From: Spirochaetae bacterium HGW-Spirochaetae-2
GTDB lineage: Bacteria; Spirochaetota; Spirochaetia; Sphaerochaetales; Sphaerochaetaceae
Direction: 5' to 3'
DNA: 64,000 nucleotides
NCBI GenBank assembly: GCA_002839355.1
Contig: PGXW01000015.1
Location: 1 to 64,000 of the forward strand
The translations under genes were made by a program, and so were the position numbers. Under the pieces are notes generated by a model. The model was not told the origin of the DNA and did not search any database. It saw only the letters and a list, made by a program, of their open reading frames with translations. Positions 58,646 through 64,000 of the stretch are shown here, one piece after another; the stretch's first letter is position 1, and each line of letters begins with the position of its first letter.

Positions 58646-59731
58646 TCAGTCCGTCAGATTCCATTCGGAGCGCAAATCGGCATAGCCCTTCTTTATCACA
58701 TCGAAGATGATCTTGATCTTCTCGTTGTGGTGGATGAATGCCGATTTCATGGCGTTGAGCGTAAGTTTCTCCAGATCACGGATAGTCAGCCCGTAGTACT
58801 CCACCGCGATCTCCATCTCCTTCGAGAGGGTCGTATCGCTCATAAGCCTGTTGTCGACACTCAAGAACACCCGATAGTTGTTGCGGAAGAACGTATGGAA
58901 GGGGTGGCTGGCGAAATCGGGTGCCGCTCCGGTTCCCACGTTGCTGCTCAAGCACATCTCGATCGGGATCCTCCGATCCTGGATAAAATGGGCAAGCGAA
59001 CCCATCTTCTCGATTTTTGTTCCCGAAATGGCCATATCATCAATCAACCGGGTTCCATGTCCGATCCTATGCGCCCCGCAGACTTGGATCGCCTGCCAGA
59101 TCGATTCGAGCCCGAAGCCTTCCCCCGCATGGATGGTGATATTGAAGTTCTGGTTGCGGATATATTGGAAGGCCTCCAGGTGCTTCTTGGGTGGGTATCC
59201 GCTCTCATCTCCGGCCAAATCGAACCCCACCACACCCCGCGAACGGTAGGCGACCGAAAGTTTCGCCACCTCGAGGGATAGGGACGGAGCTTGGTTGCGC
59301 AATGAGCACAAGATCACCCCATAGGACATGCCGGTCCTTCGTTTTCCCTCATCCATTCCCTCGAGTACCGCAACCACCACCTCGTCCATGCTCATGCCCT
59401 TTTCCGTGTGGAGAATGGGAGCAAACCGGATTTCGGCATACACGACATGGTCGGCGGCAAGATCCTCCACCGCCTCGATTGCGACACGGCGCAGCGCTTC
59501 GGGTGTCTGCAGGACCGCTACGGTGACCGCGAACGTCTCCAGATACAGCGGCAGGCTCTTCTGTACGCATCCGCGGGCGAACCACGCCGCCAATTCCTCC
59601 GGATTATGGCTTGGAATCGCAACCCCGCAGGTGTCGGCCAGGTCGATAATGGTCCGTGGCCGCAACCCGCCATCCAAGTGATCGTGCAGCTCCACCTTGG
59701 GAACACGCTTGATAAGTTCTTTCGTCATCAT
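58646..59731 (-). CDS. add: Adenosine deaminase
   Basis: This 361-residue enzyme deaminates adenosine and deoxyadenosine to inosine. Zinc ligands are in ELHDHLDGG, the TIHAGEG histidine and glutamate, HRIGHGTRL, and the aspartate pair in FLSVDNRLMSDT (the usual STDDP region is changed). Inosine could then feed the purine nucleoside phosphorylase at 39952. The ATG at 59731 has no ribosome site; TACTAT ends six bases upstream with TTGCCC 18 bases before, so it is probably leaderless. Confidence 0.92.
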   Translation of the reverse strand: MMTKELIKRVPKVELHDHLDGGLRPRTIIDLADTCGVAIPSHNPEELAAWFARGCVQKSLPLYLETFAVTVAVLQTPEALRRVAIEAVEDLAADHVVYAEIRFAPILHTEKGMSMDEVVVAVLEGMDEGKRRTGMSYGVILCSLRNQAPSLSLEVAKLSVAYRSRGVVGFDLAGDESGYPPKKHLEAFQYIRNQNFNITIHAGEGFGLESIWQAIQVCGAHRIGHGTRLIDDMAISGTKIEKMGSLAHFIQDRRIPIEMCLSSNVGTGAAPDFASHPFHTFFRNNYRVFLSVDNRLMSDTTLSKEMEIAVEYYGLTIRDLEKLTLNAMKSAFIHHNEKIKIIFDVIKKGYADLRSEWNLTD

Positions 59732-59861
59732 AGCATCATAGTACTATGGGAACAGCTTCGGGGGCAACAAATTTGGGATGCAGGGAGACTTACCCCTTTA
59801 CTATTGGACTGTTATTGGTGATATTTAAGACGGGTTCAGGATGAACCGAGGAGGCCACTGC

Positions 59862-60368
59862 ATGGATCAAGAGAAACTCCAGGAAAAATTGCTGACTGCA
59901 GCAGACAGCGCGAAGGATGCGAGCGAATTGATCAAATTGCTTCGTCAGGGTGCGGATGTCCATTGCACCGACTCCTTCGGGCTTACCCCGCTCATGCGAG
60001 CGGCGTTGTTCAATTCAAGTGCGAAGGTCGTCAGGGCGTTGGTCGAAGCCGGAGCTGACGTTTTCGAGCGCGAACCGCAATACAAGTCGACAGCATTGCA
60101 ATTGGCGGCAAACCACAATCCGAATCCGCAGATCATCGACGCGTTGGTCGAAGCCGGTTCCGATGTCCACGACGTCAATTACCTCGGCGAGACCGCACTG
60201 GTCATGGCTGTCAACAGCGGTAATGACACAAAAGTCATCTCGGCGCTTATCCGTGCCGGAAGCGACGTCAATGCACGCGACTACCAGGACCGTTCGGCAC
60301 TGGATTATGCCCGCATGTCACGCCGGACCTACGTGGTGAAGATTCTCAAGGAAGCCGGCGCGCACTAG
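59862..60368 (+). CDS. Ankyrin-repeat protein
   Basis: This 168-residue soluble protein consists of about four ankyrin repeats, each with a GxTPLxxAA-like turn: GLTPLMRAALF, STALQLAANH, GETALVMAVNS and DRSALDYARMS. It has no signal peptide and probably mediates protein contacts in the cytoplasm. GAGGAGG precedes the ATG. The partner is unknown. Confidence 0.88.
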   Translation: MDQEKLQEKLLTAADSAKDASELIKLLRQGADVHCTDSFGLTPLMRAALFNSSAKVVRALVEAGADVFEREPQYKSTALQLAANHNPNPQIIDALVEAGSDVHDVNYLGETALVMAVNSGNDTKVISALIRAGSDVNARDYQDRSALDYARMSRRTYVVKILKEAGAH

Positions 60369-60383
60369 AGACTTGAAAAGCTG

Positions 60384-62141
60384 CTACAGTTGTCGGTGCA
60401 CCATGTTCGAGCGAATATCGGTCATCAACGAGGCGACCAGGTCCTTGGTATCCGCCACCAGAGAGGCGAGCGGGAAGGCCCGGGCATCTTCGGAGCTACC
60501 ACGCAACTTCACTTCGACATTCCCTTCCTTCAACGAGCGGTTGCCCAAGGTAATGCGTACCGGAATGCCGATCAGGTCGGCGTCGGCGAACTTCACCCCG
60601 GCCGATTCCTTGCGGTCGTCGTACAGGACTTCTATCCCGGCGGCTGTCAAATCGCTATAGATCTTCTCGGCAATCTCGGCATCTTTGACCAGCGATACCA
60701 GGTGGACCTGGTAGGGAGCGGCCGTAATGGGGAGCTTGAGCCCTGCTTCGTCGTTGTACTGTTCGGCCAGGCAGGCCAGTAGCCTTCCCACTCCGATGCC
60801 GTACGAACCCATGATCACCGGCTTGCGGGTCCCGTCCTCATCCTGGTACATGCATCCCATCGACTCGGAGTAGCGCGTCCCCAACTGGAAGATGTTGCCC
60901 ACTTCGATTCCCTTGCTCTGCTGAAGTGGCGTAGAACAGACGCTGCATGCATACCCCGCAGCCGCCGAGGCGATATCGGCAACTGTGCCGGTATAGTCGC
61001 GGCCGAAATTGGTGTTCAACAGGTGGTAATCGGTCTTGTTCGCACCAGCGACCAGGTTGGTGGATTTCGCGACCGAATCGTCGACGATCACAATCACCTC
61101 CTGTGCACACCCTATGGGACTGCCGAATCCAGGCTCCATGCCCGCGGCCTTGATCTCATCGGTATGGGCCGGGCGCAACGCATTGGCTTTGGCTGCGTTC
61201 TGCAGCTTGTTCTCCTCGACTTCCATGTCCCCTCGGATCACGCCGACTATCAACTTCTGCATCTCTTCCCCGGTCGTGCTGTCGACAAAGGTTCCCATCA
61301 TGAACAGGGCTTTCGCCGTGTTCCGTTGGTCGATGGAGAGGAAGTTGGCCAAATCCTCGATCGAGGCGCAATTGGGGGTGAGCTTCTCCTCGAGCGGGAG
61401 CATCTCGCCGGTTTTGTGTTCCTTCTTGAAGACGGCGACCTGTCGGTTCGCCGTATAGCCACAACTTGGACACGTTATGATCGTATCCTCGCCAATAGGC
61501 GAGAGGTACATGTATTCGTGCGCGACCTTGCCACCCATCATGCCCGAATCGGACCCGACCGCGATAGTCGGTAGGGCGCAACGGTCGAATATCCTGAAAT
61601 AGGCACTGTAGTGGGCCTGGTACTGCTTTTCCAATCCTGCCTGGTCACGGTCGAAACTGTAGGAATCCTTCATGGTGAATTCACGTACGCGGATCAGTCC
61701 CGCACGGGGACGCGGATCGTCGCGCCATTTCGTCTGCAGCTGGTAGACCAACTGGGGCAGGCGCTTGTAGGAGTCGATCTCGAAGCGGGCAATATCGGTG
61801 ACACATTCCTCATGGGTCATGGCGAGGACCATATCCCGACCGACGCGGTCCTGGAAACGACTCATTTCCTTGTCGATGCTGAAGTATCTGCCCGTCTCCT
61901 TCCAGATATCGGCAGGATTCACCACCGGCATCAACAGCTCCTGTCCTCCGATTCCATCCATTTCCTCGCGGATGATCGTCTCGATCTTCCGGACCGACCG
62001 CAATCCCAAGGGGAGCAGGGAGAAGATTCCGGCACCCAGTTGCTGGATGAACCCGGCCCGTACCAAATACCCATATCCCATACTCTCCGCACCAGCGGGG
62101 ACTTCGCGAAGCGTCCGGGAAAAGACATGTGACATTCTCAT
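60384..62141 (-). CDS. proS: Prolyl-tRNA synthetase
   Basis: This 585-residue enzyme is the bacterial ProS type. It has class II motif 2 (RDDPRPRAGLIRVREFTMKD), motif 3 (GSYGIGVGRLLACL) and an inserted YbaK-like editing domain between them, which clears mischarged alanine. I chose the ATG at 62141 with TAGGAG about seven bases upstream. It charges proline tRNA. It converges with the ankyrin gene. Confidence 0.96.
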   Translation of the reverse strand: MRMSHVFSRTLREVPAGAESMGYGYLVRAGFIQQLGAGIFSLLPLGLRSVRKIETIIREEMDGIGGQELLMPVVNPADIWKETGRYFSIDKEMSRFQDRVGRDMVLAMTHEECVTDIARFEIDSYKRLPQLVYQLQTKWRDDPRPRAGLIRVREFTMKDSYSFDRDQAGLEKQYQAHYSAYFRIFDRCALPTIAVGSDSGMMGGKVAHEYMYLSPIGEDTIITCPSCGYTANRQVAVFKKEHKTGEMLPLEEKLTPNCASIEDLANFLSIDQRNTAKALFMMGTFVDSTTGEEMQKLIVGVIRGDMEVEENKLQNAAKANALRPAHTDEIKAAGMEPGFGSPIGCAQEVIVIVDDSVAKSTNLVAGANKTDYHLLNTNFGRDYTGTVADIASAAAGYACSVCSTPLQQSKGIEVGNIFQLGTRYSESMGCMYQDEDGTRKPVIMGSYGIGVGRLLACLAEQYNDEAGLKLPITAAPYQVHLVSLVKDAEIAEKIYSDLTAAGIEVLYDDRKESAGVKFADADLIGIPVRITLGNRSLKEGNVEVKLRGSSEDARAFPLASLVADTKDLVASLMTDIRSNMVHRQL

Positions 62142-62262
62142 GCAGAAACTCCTAATCGACGGTGTTCCGTCAAGGCGCATTGTACCAGAATGCACTGGCC
62201 TGCTCAACGGTATGCTCTTCTCTTTCACAGCGAAAACCGCTACAGTGCACAAGGAGGAACTC

Positions 62263-62919
62263 ATGGACATCGAACGGTTTGCCAGTGAAAGAATGCAGGT
62301 GGCGGCCCTTATGAGCCGGCTCTACACCTGTCGCCTGACCACCACCAGCGGTGGGAATATCAGTCTTCGCCTCACCGGGGACCTCTTCTGCATCACCCCG
62401 TCGAAACTCGACAAGGCCAACCTGACCGGCGATCTGATTGCCATCGTGGACATGGATGGGAAGAACCTTACTCCCCACCTGTCGTTGAGCATCGAGAGTG
62501 AGATGCATCGGCAGGCGTTGCTCACCCGACCCGATATCTCGGCTGTCGTGCATGCACATCCCTGTTACGCTTCGGCCTTCACCGCCATGAAGCGGCCGAT
62601 CAACACCAGGCTCCTGGCCGAGTCATGGTTCCTCATAGAAGAACCGGCCTTTGCTCCCTATGCCAGGATGGGTACCCCGGCGCTTGCAGATGCGGTCGCG
62701 AGCTGTCTCGCATCATCCAATGTGGTGCTTATGGAAAACCATGGGGTCCTGACTGTCGGCAACTCCCTCATAGAAGCCTTCGACCTGATCGAGGTATTGG
62801 AAAACAGTGCGAAGATGACGTTCATAACCGAATCCTTGGCCGCGACACGCAACGGATGGGACACGAGTGCGCTCGATGCCGAACGTTGCGACGAGTTGAT
62901 GCGCATGAAGCGCGGATGA
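62263..62919 (+). CDS. Class II aldolase/adducin-family protein (FucA-like)
   Basis: This 218-residue protein has the zinc motif VVHAHPCYAS with two histidines and a third in MENHGVLTVG. The N-terminal GGNISLR motif binds the substrate phosphate in FucA. Enzymes of this type split sugar-1-phosphates such as fuculose-1-phosphate into dihydroxyacetone phosphate and an aldehyde. Substrate is not determined. AAGGAGGAA precedes the ATG. Confidence 0.88.
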   Translation: MDIERFASERMQVAALMSRLYTCRLTTTSGGNISLRLTGDLFCITPSKLDKANLTGDLIAIVDMDGKNLTPHLSLSIESEMHRQALLTRPDISAVVHAHPCYASAFTAMKRPINTRLLAESWFLIEEPAFAPYARMGTPALADAVASCLASSNVVLMENHGVLTVGNSLIEAFDLIEVLENSAKMTFITESLAATRNGWDTSALDAERCDELMRMKRG

Positions 62920-62923
62920 TGCC

Positions 62924-63652
62924 ATGAAGTTGGAACTTGAGACGATTCCGGTATGGGATGGCGTGAAAAGCGACAAGGAATGCTTCTTGTGCTCCCTTAT
63001 GAAGGAAGCCGAGGCCCACGCGGTCTCCTACTTTCTCGGTAGTTCGGTCATGCACCCCGAGACCCGCATTGCGGTGAACGACACCGGATTCTGTCCCAAC
63101 CATTGGGCGTTGCTCGCCGCTGCCGGCAAACCGCAATCGGTTGCCCTGATCTCCCATACCTACCTCGAGCAGACACTTGGACAACTGGAGCCCAGGATCG
63201 AACGGATTGCAAAGGGGAAGGCGGGAAGAAAGACCACCTTGGCTGTCCAGGATATGGTCGCCACCATGCAAAAGCGCGAAGCCGGTTGCCTTGTCTGCGA
63301 CAAGATGAAAGTGCGGTTGGACCGGTATGCCACCACTATCGTCTATCTCTGGGGTGAGGATGTCGAATTCCGCCAAGCGCTCTCGGAAGGCAAGGGTGTT
63401 TGCCTGCACCATTTGGAAGCTCTTCTGACTCGTGCTCCCTCGGTGTTGGATGCGAAACAGACCCAGGCGTTCTCGACTGAATTGACCACCTTGGTACACC
63501 ACAACCTGAAGCGCCTGGAGCATGACCTCTGGTGGATGACCCAAAAGTACAAGGCTGAGCATGTCGATTCCCCATGGAATGGATGTGAGGATGCCCACAA
63601 GAGGCTGGTGAACAAGCTTATAGGAGAGGGACGGATCTTTTCCGACTCTTAA
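62924..63652 (+). CDS. DUF6062-family protein with cysteine/histidine clusters
   Basis: This 242-residue protein has paired Cys/His motifs: ECFLCSL near residue 20, GFCPNHW near 56, GCLVCDK near 125 and VCLHHLE near 160, which probably bind metal. It matches the uncharacterised DUF6062 family. Its start is four bases after the aldolase stop. It overlaps the unknown reverse gene at 63618 by 35 bases. Confidence 0.75.
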   Translation: MKLELETIPVWDGVKSDKECFLCSLMKEAEAHAVSYFLGSSVMHPETRIAVNDTGFCPNHWALLAAAGKPQSVALISHTYLEQTLGQLEPRIERIAKGKAGRKTTLAVQDMVATMQKREAGCLVCDKMKVRLDRYATTIVYLWGEDVEFRQALSEGKGVCLHHLEALLTRAPSVLDAKQTQAFSTELTTLVHHNLKRLEHDLWWMTQKYKAEHVDSPWNGCEDAHKRLVNKLIGEGRIFSDS

Positions 63653-64000
63653 TCCCTAGTTTGAGCTGGTGCACATCGGTCGAAACGTCGCTTATCTGCC
63701 GGCGCTTGAACAACTGGCAGTGCTTCTCCGACCGGAGGAAGTGGTAATAGTCGATAGTGGTCTCATCGGCCCGATAGATGAGCATGTACTCTTTCAAGGG
63801 CAAAAAGGCGATGGCCAAGGTAAGTTCACACCCCGCCTTGGTCTTCAAGTCATGCAAACCCAGCAGCTCCTGCTCGGTGAGATATCCGTCGCGGCACACG
63901 ACCGCCATGAGTCGTTTCGGATCCCGTTCCTGCCGGTCATGGACCAGTATGTCGGGAACCAACCCTTGCGACTCGTCCATGATCGGAGCGCACAGGTCGA
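63618..64000 (-). CDS. Unknown protein, cut by the window end
   Basis: The frame runs off the window at its 5' end, since codons stay open upstream of the ATG at 63980 and that methionine looks internal. The visible 127 residues include LVPDILVHDRQERDPKRLM and TIDYYHFLRSEKHCQLFKRR. I recognise no family. The tail is basic (GIKSRKRSV). Confidence 0.5.
   Translation of the reverse strand, partial: DLCAPIMDESQGLVPDILVHDRQERDPKRLMAVVCRDGYLTEQELLGLHDLKTKAGCELTLAIAFLPLKEYMLIYRADETTIDYYHFLRSEKHCQLFKRRQISDVSTDVHQLKLGIKSRKRSVPLL

Noticed and set aside
1-64000. CRISPR arrays, tRNA or rRNA genes
   Set aside because: No regularly spaced repeats, cloverleaf sequences or rRNA-like stretches were seen in the intergenic regions. 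A dedicated scan would be needed to exclude a tRNA fully.

Overview
The window looks like chromosomal DNA of an anaerobic, sugar- and nucleoside-fermenting spirochaete of the Sphaerochaeta type. This is an inference from protein families: many carbohydrate ABC transporters, a nucleoside transporter with purine salvage, ROK, GntR and AraC regulators, Hsp90 and a bacterial prolyl-tRNA synthetase. There is no rRNA or tRNA gene to settle it. Genes sit in tight operons with 1-14 base overlaps. Many have GGAGG-type ribosome sites, but a set of promoter-proximal genes has none and appears leaderless.

Region 1 (1-1.7 kb) holds a 5'-truncated M28 peptidase and a YigZ-family gene. Region 2 (1.8-20.8 kb) is one sugar-catabolic island, by eye more AT-rich than its neighbours. 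It contains a DeoR regulator, a zinc alcohol dehydrogenase, an Rbs-type ABC importer, a DUF4432 protein, a cupin isomerase-like protein, an arabinose-isomerase-like protein, an FGGY kinase and a broken SDR gene. It ends in a bacterial microcompartment (BMC) operon: BMC-T, BMC-H, four BMC-P pentamers, CoA-acylating aldehyde dehydrogenase, RpiB-like isomerase, DeoC aldolase with an extra N-terminal targeting-like helix, and an iron alcohol dehydrogenase. This matches the sugar-phosphate-utilising (SPU) BMC class. A 16-base palindrome, TGTTA-N6-TAACA, recurs with at most one mismatch before deoR, the zinc dehydrogenase, the importer, the SDR and the BMC operon, so the island looks like one DeoR regulon.

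Region 3 (20.8-24.6 kb) has an aldo/keto reductase, a membrane-anchored Nudix protein, a second DeoC whose Schiff-base lysine is glutamate, and a thymidine-kinase-like ATPase. Region 4 (24.7-35.0 kb) is a pectin-oligomer locus: TIM-barrel epimerase-like protein, cytoplasmic GH28, a very large LacI/AraC hybrid regulator, a CUT1 importer and a GH105 unsaturated glycuronyl hydrolase. Region 5 (35.1-43.7 kb) is a BMP-type nucleoside importer with purine nucleoside phosphorylase. The substrate-binding gene carries an internal frameshifting deletion, and five smaller genes follow.

Region 6 (43.7-51.5 kb) is the least explained. Five small secreted beta-rich proteins, two paralogous FCD-type GntR regulators and a decayed ISL3-like transposase share the region. 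An 11-base box, TTGACATAAGT, occurs exactly at the -35 of three of the secreted-protein genes, nearly so at a fourth, and as variants before both regulators. I propose a co-regulated surface-protein system. Region 7 (51.5-64 kb) is mostly housekeeping: ROK regulator, HtpG, Fic protein, MscS channel, RlmE, rhomboid protein, adenosine deaminase, ankyrin protein, ProS, class II aldolase, a DUF6062 protein and a partial unknown gene.
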